Made by a program: the position numbers and the translations under genes
Assembly: GCF_900110645.1 (NCBI RefSeq)
Contig: NZ_FOFB01000001.1
Span: 372,001-436,000, forward strand
Direction: 5' to 3'
DNA length: 64,000 nucleotides
Origin: Neolewinella agarilytica
GTDB lineage: Bacteria > Bacteroidota > Bacteroidia > Chitinophagales > Saprospiraceae
Notes under the pieces: generated by a model
What the model was told of the DNA's origin: nothing
The model's input: only the letters and a program-made list of their open reading frames with translations
The model's database searches: none
In this document: piece after piece, positions 53,186-63,240 of the stretch
Position numbering within the stretch: the stretch's first letter is position 1
Layout of the letters: each line of letters opens with the position of its first letter

Positions 53186-53262
53186 AGGGAAAGAATAAAG
53201 GAGCAAAGGAAAAAGGGAGTAAAGGCATTGCTCGTTTAACATTGCACCTAAAAACCGTTCTT

Positions 53263-53272
53263 TGCACCTGCG
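53263..53272 (+). repeat. TGCACCTGCG motif, copy 15
   Basis: Followed by CACCG then GCGCCCC. Intergenic, inverted relative to copy 14 and 78 nt from it, upstream of truB. Confidence 0.8.
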
Positions 53273-53359
53273 CACCGGCGCCCCTGCGGCAGTCCAATCA
53301 AGAGCACGAAGTACTGCGCAGCAAATCGCCAATTCAAAATCGAGAATCGAGAATCAAAT

Positions 53360-54076
53360 ATGCTCCCTCCCACCACCACCCCACCCTTCACCTTTCAGGA
53401 CGGTTGCCTGCTGCTCGTTGACAAGCCAAAGGGCTGGACGAGTTTCGACGTCGTCAACAAAGTACGTTGGGCGATCCGTAAGCATCTGGGCGTAAAGAAA
53501 ATCAAGGTCGGCCACGCCGGCACGCTGGACCCCATGGCGACCGGCATGCTCAATATCTGCACCGGCAAGTGGACCAAGCGCCTGCAGGAGCTGCAGGGCA
53601 TGGACAAAACCTACACCGGCACCATTACCCTGGGCGCCACCACGGCCAGCTACGACGCAGAGGAACCCATCAACGCTACTTTCCCAACCGAGCATATTAC
53701 CGAAGAGATGATCCGGGCGGCGGCCGAATCTCTGACCGGCGATCTGGAGCAACTACCGCCCATTTTCTCCGCCATCAAGGTTGACGGACAACCGCTCTAC
53801 AAAAAAGCCCGCCGGGGTGAGATGGTTGAAGTAAAAGCCCGTCCCGTCACCGTCCATGAATTTAACATCACCCGCATTGAGCTGCCAGAGGTGGACTTTA
53901 TCATCAGTTGCTCCAAAGGCACCTATATTCGCTCGCTGGCTTATGATATGGGTAAGGCGCTCAACTCCGGTGGGTATCTGACGGCGCTGCGGCGGACAAC
54001 GGTGGGGCCTTTTGAGGAGAAAGATATGTGGAATCTGGAAGCACTCTTGAAAGTAATTCCCGAAAAAGAGGCGTGA
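53360..54076 (+). CDS. truB: tRNA pseudouridine(55) synthase
   Basis: 238 residues; converts U55 of tRNA to pseudouridine. VDKPKGWTSFDVVNKVR, the catalytic Asp in GHAGTLDPMATGML, and SCSKGTYIRSLAYDMGKAL are TruB signatures. About normal length without a PUA domain, as in other Bacteroidota. In related genomes ribF often follows; here an AT-rich gene in the opposite direction comes next. Confidence 0.96.
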   Translation: MLPPTTTPPFTFQDGCLLLVDKPKGWTSFDVVNKVRWAIRKHLGVKKIKVGHAGTLDPMATGMLNICTGKWTKRLQELQGMDKTYTGTITLGATTASYDAEEPINATFPTEHITEEMIRAAAESLTGDLEQLPPIFSAIKVDGQPLYKKARRGEMVEVKARPVTVHEFNITRIELPEVDFIISCSKGTYIRSLAYDMGKALNSGGYLTALRRTTVGPFEEKDMWNLEALLKVIPEKEA

Positions 54077-54098
54077 GTGTACACTTATTGTAAGAAAA

Positions 54099-54980
54099 TC
54101 AATCCCAGTTCCCCAGAAAAAACCTATAATAATAATCTTTGGTCTCGAAAATAAGACAGTATTGTCCAAAGGTAGAATTGCCTAAAAAATCATTAAGCGG
54201 CAATCGGTGAACGGCATCAAACCCTTCATAAGCTATCGCATCGATTGCACGAACTATTCGCGAAATTGAACGCTTGAGGCAACACCCCCATTCTTCTTCT
54301 TCGCTAAAACCATGCTTCTTTATATGCTCACCAAAGTCTGAGTTAATTGTTAAAATCTGAACCAACTTCTCCTCCAGATTTTCTTGCCATTTCTCCAGAT
54401 TAGTCAGAGAACTAACATTGTTTTCTCCATTCCAATAAGGATTAAATGAAATATTAGCCAACTCCAGTAATCCAATATTTCTCTTTCCGTGTTTGTCAAA
54501 CCTAAAATGGAACTGATCATCAGAACAGCCAGAGAAGAAGTTTCCTATGGATAAAAACAAGGCGCTCATTTCTGCCCGCACATAAGTGATCTTTGCTAGG
54601 TCTTTGAACGCGATCATCTTAAACTCATCACAAACTTCAATTCCTGCAGCCAAGAGTTTGTGAGAAAATTCAGTTACGGCCCAGCACCTCTTCAGCATAA
54701 AATCAGCGTAAGTATATTCTTTATCGAACTTCAGGTAATTAGGTAGTAAGGGAGGAATTTCTAAATCAATTTCTTCAATGTTGAATTCTACCTTGTCAGG
54801 GCTACAAAACATTGTCTCAGAATCAAGTAACAAACTTTCTTTTTCTTTAACTATAACGTTTACAGGATATTTATCATCGTTCAGAATAAAATAGGATTCG
54901 TTCTCTTTTGAAATGACTTCATAGTTTTTTCCCTTCTTAATTTTCCGTCCTTTTATGTCTCTATCGAAAACTATCTTCAT
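54099..54980 (-). CDS. AT-rich gene of unknown function
   Basis: 293 residues, soluble, acidic, rich in Lys, Ile, Phe and Asn, unlike its neighbours in codon and base use. It ends in a Tyr/Phe-rich tail (YCLIFETKDYYYRFFLGNWD) and contains FSEEEEWGCCLKRSISRIVR. No signal peptide or membrane segment. I do not recognise a family. The AT-rich composition, lone position and insertion beside a conserved operon suggest recent transfer. An immunity-type role would fit such orphans, but nothing in the sequence proves it. Confidence 0.75.
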   Translation of the reverse strand: MKIVFDRDIKGRKIKKGKNYEVISKENESYFILNDDKYPVNVIVKEKESLLLDSETMFCSPDKVEFNIEEIDLEIPPLLPNYLKFDKEYTYADFMLKRCWAVTEFSHKLLAAGIEVCDEFKMIAFKDLAKITYVRAEMSALFLSIGNFFSGCSDDQFHFRFDKHGKRNIGLLELANISFNPYWNGENNVSSLTNLEKWQENLEEKLVQILTINSDFGEHIKKHGFSEEEEWGCCLKRSISRIVRAIDAIAYEGFDAVHRLPLNDFLGNSTFGQYCLIFETKDYYYRFFLGNWD

Positions 54981-55059
54981 AAGATGCTCTGTTTATTTCT
55001 AGTAACTTACTGCGCTAAAAACTAGTGTAAACGTTTCAAAGATATTCATTTAATAATTA

Positions 55060-56538
55060 CTAATGTGGCTCCCACAAACTAAGGTCCAAATAATTAAATA
55101 CGCGTCGCTCACTTACTTGCTGAGAAAGGTTACTTAGCTCAGCGTTGAAGCCAGACAATAGTTCTCGTCGTTCTTTTCTGCCGGGCGTATTCAACAATTT
55201 CCCTAATAAGCGGAACAAGGCCTTCTCGGTAGTATATATCGGTCGCCTAGACTTCAGGTATTTGGGCGTAGACAATAGCAGAGAGCCCAGCAAGTCCTCG
55301 TTTCCTAACTCGAAGTGGATCAACAAATTCAGTACCCGAGCGAAGTAGTAAATCTCCTTAACCACGTCTTCTTTAGCATCGTTGAGGATAAGATTATTCC
55401 ACCTAACAGCTTCGTCGCTACGCTTATTCAAGAAGAGTAAGTAAGCCAGCAGGTAGTAAAAAGTAATGCGATGATGCTTCTCAATTTTATCTCCGAACTT
55501 TTGGAGACCTGCTTCAATTTCCGGAATCCACGCCAGCACTTTTCCGTAATCCTTTTGGCTCAGACTCCAGTTAATGAGCAATAGATAACGCTGCCGGAAA
55601 ACACGAGACTCCATGTTTTTCATGGACTTGAATTCGGGTCTCTTAAGCGTCATTTCCAGCCGGTGAATCCCCTGCTCCAGTACATCATACTCCTTAATGA
55701 TCAGGCTATCGATCAACATATTATTCAGCGTAGCCAGGTAGTTCTCCGTATAAAGACTCAGGAAATGAGGGTTTGCCTCCAGGAGGTCCAGAAACTGACT
55801 ATTGATTTCGTAGGCTTTTTTCACCTCTCCATTCATAAACTGAAAGGTAGCGTTGGCCTGATAGAAATAGAGTTTGCTCCTGAAGTTAGTCGCCAGCTCC
55901 GGGTTGACGAATGGTGCGGACTGAGACAGTTCCACCAGGTGTTGCTGTTGCTCCTCATTCTGGCTTTTCTGAAATTTCATTTGGAAGCGGGCCACCCGCT
56001 GAGCCAGATACCAGTATTCATTGATGTTGGCTAGCTGTTTCAGAGCATTCGTTTCCAGCTCAAAGAGTTGCTGCAGGTCATCCTCCCTTAGCATCACCCT
56101 CTTCTGTTTATTGCTGAGTTTTTTCTGTAAGCCACAAAGCGAGATTTGCAGTTCGAATAGCTCATACTGGGTAGCTAGCTTTTGTCCTTTTTTCAACTCT
56201 TTCAGCGCTGCGGGGAATAGGCCCTTTTTCATCAACACCCTGGCAGCATCCAAGGTAGTACGGACCTGGTCTTCCACTGTTTTCTGCCCATACTGAGCCA
56301 ACAGCCGGAGTAAAAGTGCATAGAGGTATCGCTTATTTACCGCCAGGTACTTCAGAAAATTAGCCCCTTCGTTGTCTTTGATCAGCTTAGCCTCATCATA
56401 GGTCTTCTGCGCAAGCAGGGCCTCCAGCAACCCCAGGTAGTCTTTGTTCCTCCCCCCCGCCTGCACTTTGATGTAACGCTTTTCTGACTTTGTCAGCCCT
56501 AAGACCAAGTCATGCAAAAACGTTGAGGGGATTTTCAT
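55060..56538 (-). CDS. Helical TPR-like protein of the 'TKSEKRYIK' type
   Basis: 492 residues, all-helical, soluble. The N-terminal pattern LVLGLTKSEKRYIKVQAGG and YLAVNKRYLYALLLRLL is typical of a group of unnamed Bacteroidota proteins with TPR-like repeats. Later blocks such as ALKELKKGQKLATQYELFELQISLCGL read like TPR hairpins. Lower GC than most neighbours. Role unknown; possibly a scaffold. Confidence 0.78.
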   Translation of the reverse strand: MKIPSTFLHDLVLGLTKSEKRYIKVQAGGRNKDYLGLLEALLAQKTYDEAKLIKDNEGANFLKYLAVNKRYLYALLLRLLAQYGQKTVEDQVRTTLDAARVLMKKGLFPAALKELKKGQKLATQYELFELQISLCGLQKKLSNKQKRVMLREDDLQQLFELETNALKQLANINEYWYLAQRVARFQMKFQKSQNEEQQQHLVELSQSAPFVNPELATNFRSKLYFYQANATFQFMNGEVKKAYEINSQFLDLLEANPHFLSLYTENYLATLNNMLIDSLIIKEYDVLEQGIHRLEMTLKRPEFKSMKNMESRVFRQRYLLLINWSLSQKDYGKVLAWIPEIEAGLQKFGDKIEKHHRITFYYLLAYLLFLNKRSDEAVRWNNLILNDAKEDVVKEIYYFARVLNLLIHFELGNEDLLGSLLLSTPKYLKSRRPIYTTEKALFRLLGKLLNTPGRKERRELLSGFNAELSNLSQQVSERRVFNYLDLSLWEPH

Positions 56539-56735
56539 TTAGCTTTTTTGAATTCTTATTTATTCTCTTCAAAAATAAGCTATTAAATGCCATTTATATT
56601 AAAAATAAATTTTAGAAAACTTATTTACGGCTTTACCTCTACTTGTCCTCCCATGAATGTACCGGTAAATTTGAGCATACTTAAGGGCAAGAGTGCCAAC
56701 ATAAGCCCCCATGACATCCCTAACGATCCCCTTCA
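56539..56735. other. AT-rich divergent intergenic region
   Basis: About 200 nt, A/T-rich near the 55060-56538 gene start, with no clear element. No word array is present here, unlike most gaps in the window. Confidence 0.5.
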
Positions 56736-58865
56736 ATGACTGCTATGACATTTTCAAAATTCTCCCTTCTTCTCCTGACTGCCCTCTTTTTCCAGGGTTT
56801 TCTTTCTGCGCAGGAGTGGACTTCTTACCAAAGCGCTAACCAGGTCAATGATCTGGTGGACACCGGCACCGAATTACTGCTGGCCACCGACAACGGGCTA
56901 ATCGTCGTTGACAAATCTACGCTGGAGCGCACCATATTTACCAAGGATAATTCCAGCCTCAGCAACAACCACATTCAATCCATCACCAGAGGGCAGAACG
57001 GTAGTGTCTGGATCGGAACCTACGACATTGTTTTATCTACATTTGATGGTTCCGACTTTCAAAATTCTACTTCCCTGGACGAGTCAATCGTTCTGCCTAA
57101 TACCGAGATGTACGACCTTAAGGTCGCCCCGAATGGTGATTTATGGGTCGGGACGACTAAGGGACTTTTTCACCGGACGGGCGAGAGCTGGTCGCGCTAT
57201 GCCGAGGCGGAGTTCGGCCCCGATTACTTTGAGACCTGGGACGTGGAAGTAATGGACAATGGAGATGTTTTCGCAGCGGGAACAGACCTACATCAACTGA
57301 TGGATGGGCAGTGGGTCAACCTCACCGAAGGCACCCAACTTTCAGGTTACCGCAGTGCAGACTTGTTTACCAGTAGCGCCGGAGACCTTTACCTTGCCGG
57401 AGACCTGGAACAGATCGGCAGGTATGATGGAGAAAACTGGCAAGAATACAACATCGACTTCAACGGTTCTGAAGTCCTTCAGTTTACGGAAGACACTGAC
57501 GGCAACGTTTACTTTTCCACCATAAAAAACGGCATTTTCAAACTGGAAAACGACAGCTGGCTACTGCAATCAGACTTACAGACCGAAGCTGTAAACAACA
57601 ATATGGCCTACTTCCATATTGACGAGCAGAACAATCGGTGGCTGAACACTAACATTCACCTTTCGGTAAACGAAAGCGGGAACATTCGGTCAACGCTGAT
57701 TACTGACAATACCCTGGAGAGTAATAGCATACAAGACGTCCATAAAGGCGCTAATGGTAAGATGTATTTCATTACCGGGTCTCAGGAAAACTTCTCGGTC
57801 TTGGACATGGAAGGCAACTGGTCCTTCCTGCCCAAACCACCCACAGCAATGCCCTTTGAGTTGATGTATGACATTCTCGTTCTTGCGGATGACAATATCT
57901 GGCTGGCTTCCCAGCGTGGGATTTACCAATACGATGGCAATGAATGGGCCTTTACTAATCTGGATGCCTGCTACAAGCTGGACATTGACAGCCAGGGTAA
58001 ACTCTACGCTATGTCCATCGATAAAATCTACCTGATCGACAACGGAATGCTAAGTGAGTTCAATACCACCAACTCAGCGCTATCCCCCAACACCGTAGTT
58101 GGCCTGGGCGTAGACAGCGATGACAACTTATGGATATCCACTGGAGATTTTGAACTACCCAATGTTGTTCAGACCGTTACTCCTGAGGGCACCTGGACCA
58201 CCTACACCGCAGCAGACCACCCCGTAATTGGTCGCTTAGGCAGAGATTTTCATTTCGATAAAGAAGGAAATGTTTGGGCTGTGAACCATCCATCGGGGGC
58301 ACTAAAGTTTGATGGCACCTCATGGACGAATCCATTGCAAGAGAACAGGGACGAGATTACCAATATCGCCGTACACACCATCAAAAGCGACGAAGAAGGA
58401 AAAGTATATTTCGCCCACGAATACGGTATCACCACCCTTCTGGATGGTGAGTGGGAGAACTTCATCAATGAGGAAGTGACTACTAACAACACTCAGGATA
58501 CTAGCATCGACTTTGATCCGCAAGGGACTCTCTGGTGGGGAAATGCCCGTACCGGTTTATTCTCCTTTATGCCGGAACCGACGACTTCCAGTTCTTCTCC
58601 ATTTGAAATAGTAGCGGACTTCAAGGTTTTCCCCAATCCCGCTCAGACCTACACGACCGTTGATTTCACTACCCAGCAGAACGCGAACGTAGCCGTAGCC
58701 ATTTATAATCAGATCGGGCAACTGGCCTCCACCATTAACCTGGGTCAATTCTCCGAGGGCACTTATCAACGGGAGATCAACCTGGATCGCTTAGCTGCTG
58801 GCTTTTATACACTTCAACTACGAGTTAATAAAAGCATTAGCACAAGAAAATTAATTATCGACTAA
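56736..58865 (+). CDS. Secreted two-component-type propeller protein with T9SS sorting domain
   Basis: 709 residues: signal peptide (ends GFLSAQ), then repeated propeller turns as in periplasmic sensor Y_Y_Y/reg_prop proteins (NGSVWIGTYDIVLSTFDG, NGDLWVGTTKGLFH, DDNLWISTGDFE, GTLWWGNARTGLFSF). The final ~75 residues are a T9SS type A domain (KVFPNPAQTYTTVDF ... RLAAGFYTLQLR). There is no kinase domain, so it is a stand-alone secreted propeller. ATG 56745 is an alternative start. It ends at the strong terminator at 58921. Confidence 0.9.
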   Translation: MTAMTFSKFSLLLLTALFFQGFLSAQEWTSYQSANQVNDLVDTGTELLLATDNGLIVVDKSTLERTIFTKDNSSLSNNHIQSITRGQNGSVWIGTYDIVLSTFDGSDFQNSTSLDESIVLPNTEMYDLKVAPNGDLWVGTTKGLFHRTGESWSRYAEAEFGPDYFETWDVEVMDNGDVFAAGTDLHQLMDGQWVNLTEGTQLSGYRSADLFTSSAGDLYLAGDLEQIGRYDGENWQEYNIDFNGSEVLQFTEDTDGNVYFSTIKNGIFKLENDSWLLQSDLQTEAVNNNMAYFHIDEQNNRWLNTNIHLSVNESGNIRSTLITDNTLESNSIQDVHKGANGKMYFITGSQENFSVLDMEGNWSFLPKPPTAMPFELMYDILVLADDNIWLASQRGIYQYDGNEWAFTNLDACYKLDIDSQGKLYAMSIDKIYLIDNGMLSEFNTTNSALSPNTVVGLGVDSDDNLWISTGDFELPNVVQTVTPEGTWTTYTAADHPVIGRLGRDFHFDKEGNVWAVNHPSGALKFDGTSWTNPLQENRDEITNIAVHTIKSDEEGKVYFAHEYGITTLLDGEWENFINEEVTTNNTQDTSIDFDPQGTLWWGNARTGLFSFMPEPTTSSSSPFEIVADFKVFPNPAQTYTTVDFTTQQNANVAVAIYNQIGQLASTINLGQFSEGTYQREINLDRLAAGFYTLQLRVNKSISTRKLIID

Positions 58866-58920
58866 TTTTTCGGACTTACCGAACTGGGATTTACAACCTT
58901 TTAGATTGACACCCAAACGA

Positions 58921-58955
58921 CGCCCCGCTCCGCTCAATGTGGGGCGGGGTTTTTA
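58921..58955 (+). terminator. Intrinsic terminator
   Basis: CGCCCCGC pairs with GTGGGGCG (one G-T) across a 10-nt loop, followed by GGG and a run of T residues on the plus strand. Confidence 0.85.
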
Positions 58956-58981
58956 GTTGTAATTGGCATGGTGACAGGTCC

Positions 58982-60508
<1,527 letters not shown>

Positions 60509-60550
60509 CTACAAGTTGTAAGTTCCGTAAAATGTCCGTAGTCTTCTGTG

Positions 60551-61780
60551 CTATAAGGCGTCATTCCGCCAAATGTGGACGAAGCGGTGCTCGTCCCAAC
60601 CGATGCTGACGATGTCAAGGTCTCCGTCTCCGTCCAGATCATAGGCCTGGGTGCCGAGGTGAGATTCTTTGCCACGATCAATTTCCTGTTTCGTGAAATG
60701 CCCCTCTCCATCGTTGAGCCATAGCTGAAGGGCCAGATCAGGGCCTTTGTGCTCAGCGGTGAGCAGATCCTGATCGCCATCCTTATCTATGTCTGCGACA
60801 TCGAGATTATTCATAGAGTATTGGGTGACGATTTTTTGACGGACAAAACCAGTGTCTGACTGCATAAAGACCCAAAGGGACGCATCGGGCTCCAGGCCGG
60901 GATAGCGTTCTTCGGCGACGACTACGTCTGGCCGGCCATCTCCATTAAGATCGGCGGCTTCCACCCGGTCCGTAGCGTATACGGAATGACCAACGGGATG
61001 TCGGGCCCAGTCTTCGGTAAGTGCACCCGGGTTTTCAAACCAGACAACTACGGTTGGAACTTCAGCATCCGCTCCGGGGGCACGGTAGCCGGAGATGAGG
61101 TCGAGGTCTCCGTCACGGTCCATATCCGCCACGCCAAAGCCTTCATCGCTGGCGTCTTTGCCGACCAGAGTAACGGGCCAGGGTTGACCGCCAGCGGGGT
61201 CAATAAGGTAGAGCCCACCCTGGCTGGCGTAGATAACTTCCTCTCCGCCGTGGTCCGGCAGCAGATCAGCCGTTTTATAGCCCTGACCGTTATGGTGCCC
61301 GGTGGGGGGCACCTGGGCCACAACCTCACTTTTGTAGCCAGCTGAAGGGTCAAAGGCGAAGCGAATAACATCGGGCAGGCTTTCTGCCAGTACAGAGGGG
61401 AATGGGGTATCTTCCAACTGAATGACCAGGTTAGCGTCCACATTCTGGCCCAGATCGAGCTTACCCCAACTCTGGCTCATGTCTCCCTTCGGGTTAAAAT
61501 AGACGTTTCGTCCGCTGATGATTTCCATAAATCCGTCTCCGTCCAGATCGGCGGCAGCGAGACCAAAATAGCGGAGCCACTCCGGCTCATCGTAATCGCC
61601 CCACATGGCTTTAGCGGAGTCCACTTCAATGTAGGTCCATTCGGTGGTGCTAAGGGGGGAGTTTTCAGTTGAAGACATTTTCCTGGCAGATTTATCCCTG
61701 GTCGGACCTCCACAGCTCATCAGGATAAACATTGCACCTGCGGCCGCGGCTAACAAGCCGGCTACTGATCGGATACGCAT
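60551..61780 (-). CDS. FG-GAP/VCBS repeat lipoprotein, second of a pair
   Basis: 409 residues with a lipobox (LMSCGG) and five or more calcium-loop repeats of the D-x-D-x-D-G form (DLDGDGFMEIISG, DMDRDGDLDLISGY, DLNGDGRPDVVVAEE, DIDKDGDQDLLTAE, DLDGDGDLDIVSIG), forming an integrin-like propeller. Its ATG overlaps the stop of the paralogous 61780 gene by one base, so translation is coupled. Probably outer-surface. The signal codons AAAAGAM come from a TGCACCTGCG copy. Confidence 0.9.
   Translation of the reverse strand: MRIRSVAGLLAAAAGAMFILMSCGGPTRDKSARKMSSTENSPLSTTEWTYIEVDSAKAMWGDYDEPEWLRYFGLAAADLDGDGFMEIISGRNVYFNPKGDMSQSWGKLDLGQNVDANLVIQLEDTPFPSVLAESLPDVIRFAFDPSAGYKSEVVAQVPPTGHHNGQGYKTADLLPDHGGEEVIYASQGGLYLIDPAGGQPWPVTLVGKDASDEGFGVADMDRDGDLDLISGYRAPGADAEVPTVVVWFENPGALTEDWARHPVGHSVYATDRVEAADLNGDGRPDVVVAEERYPGLEPDASLWVFMQSDTGFVRQKIVTQYSMNNLDVADIDKDGDQDLLTAEHKGPDLALQLWLNDGEGHFTKQEIDRGKESHLGTQAYDLDGDGDLDIVSIGWDEHRFVHIWRNDAL
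61733..61742 (+). repeat. TGCACCTGCG motif, copy 16
   Basis: Followed by GCCGCGGC. It lies antisense to the signal peptide codons of the 60551 lipoprotein. Confidence 0.75.
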
Positions 61781-63021
61781 TACTTCGTCTGGTTTTCAAT
61801 GAAGAATAGCTCTTTCGCCTCATGGTTGGGATAGCGGAAGATGTCATAGTCTCCGTCTCCCTCAAAATCCGCCACCCGGCCGTTGTAAATTCCCTCGTTA
61901 TCGATCACTTTGCTTGTCCACTTATTATTGCCTTCATTGAGTAGAACCATCACTTCATAGTGCTCTACTTTGGGCTCCAGGTTAACCGCCCGGGCAAAGT
62001 TTATGCCCGTAACCACGTCCAGGTCTCCGTCCAGATCCATGTCAAAAACCTGCAGGGTATGCGCGGCCGGCAATTCCTTCAGGATGACGTGCTCCGTATA
62101 CGTTCCATCTTCATTTCGGGAGTAATAACTCAGGGGATAACCAGCTCGCTCACTGTGCGAAATGAAGATTTCCGGCGTACCGTCTTCGTTCAGGTCAGCG
62201 ATGAACTCCTTAGTGCCGTTAGCACTCCAGTCTCCTTCCTGATTGTGCCATTTATCGTCAATGCTCGTCATCGTCCAGGGCGCGGTCAGGTCTCCGCCCG
62301 GATTATCAAAAATGAAGCCATTGGCTACAATATCTGCATCACCGTCGCCGTCGAGATCGCCAACATCCATACCCTCGTGTAAGCCTTTCTGCGTGATGTC
62401 CTGTACCATGACGAAGCTGCCATCCTTTTGCTGCTGATGGATGCGGAGGTTGGATTCATCAAAGGTCAGAACGGCCAGATCGGCCAGTCCGTCACCGTCA
62501 AAATCACCGATACTCATGTCCTTCACGGCATCTTTGGCTTCGCCGATGGCGTGAGCCTCCCAACCGGGGTTTTCGTAGTAGAATATTTCGGCGGCCTCTC
62601 CTGCATTGTCCCATTCACCAGTGTGTTTTACGGCCAGAATGTCAATGTCGCCGTCTCCATCCATGTCTCCGGCTTCCAGATCTCCGGCGGCGAAAGTGCC
62701 GCCGGCAGGCGGCGCAGTGGCTACGATGGTCTCCTGCCAAAGCCCCCCTTCCTTGCTTCCGGCCCGGAAACCGAGATGGCCGCCATTCGCGTTGTTATTG
62801 ATGTAAATGATATCCTGAAGACCGTCATTGGTTACGTCACCGATGGTAAGTGCCCACCACCATTTGGCATCATCGACCACCCGGTGGGCGGTGAACTCCA
62901 TGGCTTTCCTGACGGCTACAGCCTCTGGCTTGGGTTCTGTCTCTGCGGCCTGGTCAGCATCGCCGGAACAGGAAAAGAGAAAAAACAGGGGAAACAGGAA
63001 AAGGTATTGTTGGCAGCTCAT
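61780..63021 (-). CDS. FG-GAP/VCBS repeat lipoprotein, first of a pair
   Basis: 413 residues; ATG 63021 (preferred over a TTG six nt upstream) starts a lipoprotein signal (FLFSCSGDAD). The body has FG-GAP repeats: GDVTNDGLQDIIYIN, DLEAGDMDGDGDIDILAVK, DFDGDGLADLAVLTF, DLDGDGDADIVANG, DMDLDGDLDVVTGI. Similar overall to the 60551 product, consistent with tandem duplication and divergence. Function unknown; such propellers bind ligands or cap secreted assemblies. Confidence 0.9.
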   Translation of the reverse strand: MSCQQYLFLFPLFFLFSCSGDADQAAETEPKPEAVAVRKAMEFTAHRVVDDAKWWWALTIGDVTNDGLQDIIYINNNANGGHLGFRAGSKEGGLWQETIVATAPPAGGTFAAGDLEAGDMDGDGDIDILAVKHTGEWDNAGEAAEIFYYENPGWEAHAIGEAKDAVKDMSIGDFDGDGLADLAVLTFDESNLRIHQQQKDGSFVMVQDITQKGLHEGMDVGDLDGDGDADIVANGFIFDNPGGDLTAPWTMTSIDDKWHNQEGDWSANGTKEFIADLNEDGTPEIFISHSERAGYPLSYYSRNEDGTYTEHVILKELPAAHTLQVFDMDLDGDLDVVTGINFARAVNLEPKVEHYEVMVLLNEGNNKWTSKVIDNEGIYNGRVADFEGDGDYDIFRYPNHEAKELFFIENQTK

Positions 63022-63209
63022 TGACAAAAGATTGATCGATCGGGAGTAAACTTAAGGCTTTGGCACTCAGCACTCTCTTTATTCAGGTGCATAATTAGCA
63101 TAAAGCGCTAAATCTCCAGCCAAAAGTCCGGCCCCGGATTCATTCAGAGCGGCTAAGGGAGCTAAGGGCGTTTCTGAAATTTAGCGCTCAACGTGGGGCA
63201 AGTTCAACC

Positions 63210-63217
63210 TAAGTTTG
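63210..63217 (+). promoter_or_regulatory. -7 box of pabB
   Basis: TAAGTTTG, perfect TAnnTTTG, 23 nt before the ATG at 63241. Confidence 0.6.
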
Positions 63218-63240
63218 GGCGAGGCGTTCCCTGTGAAGAA

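Larger units (their letters stand above)
53156..53359. other. Repeat-rich gap between uppP and truB
   Basis: It contains two TGCACCTGCG copies, an AGGGAAAGAATAAAGG / AAAGGGAGTAAAGG word run (53184-53226, like the 3857 element) and CGAGAATCGAGAATC words at 53338-53359 (like those before murA). The gap splits an otherwise tight, conserved operon. Confidence 0.65.

Noticed and set aside
51989-53332. A 447-codon frame antisense to uppP and DUF3098
   Set aside because: Its protein is low-complexity (Gln, His, Arg, Asp) and has no family motif; the opposite strand encodes unmistakable UppP and DUF3098.
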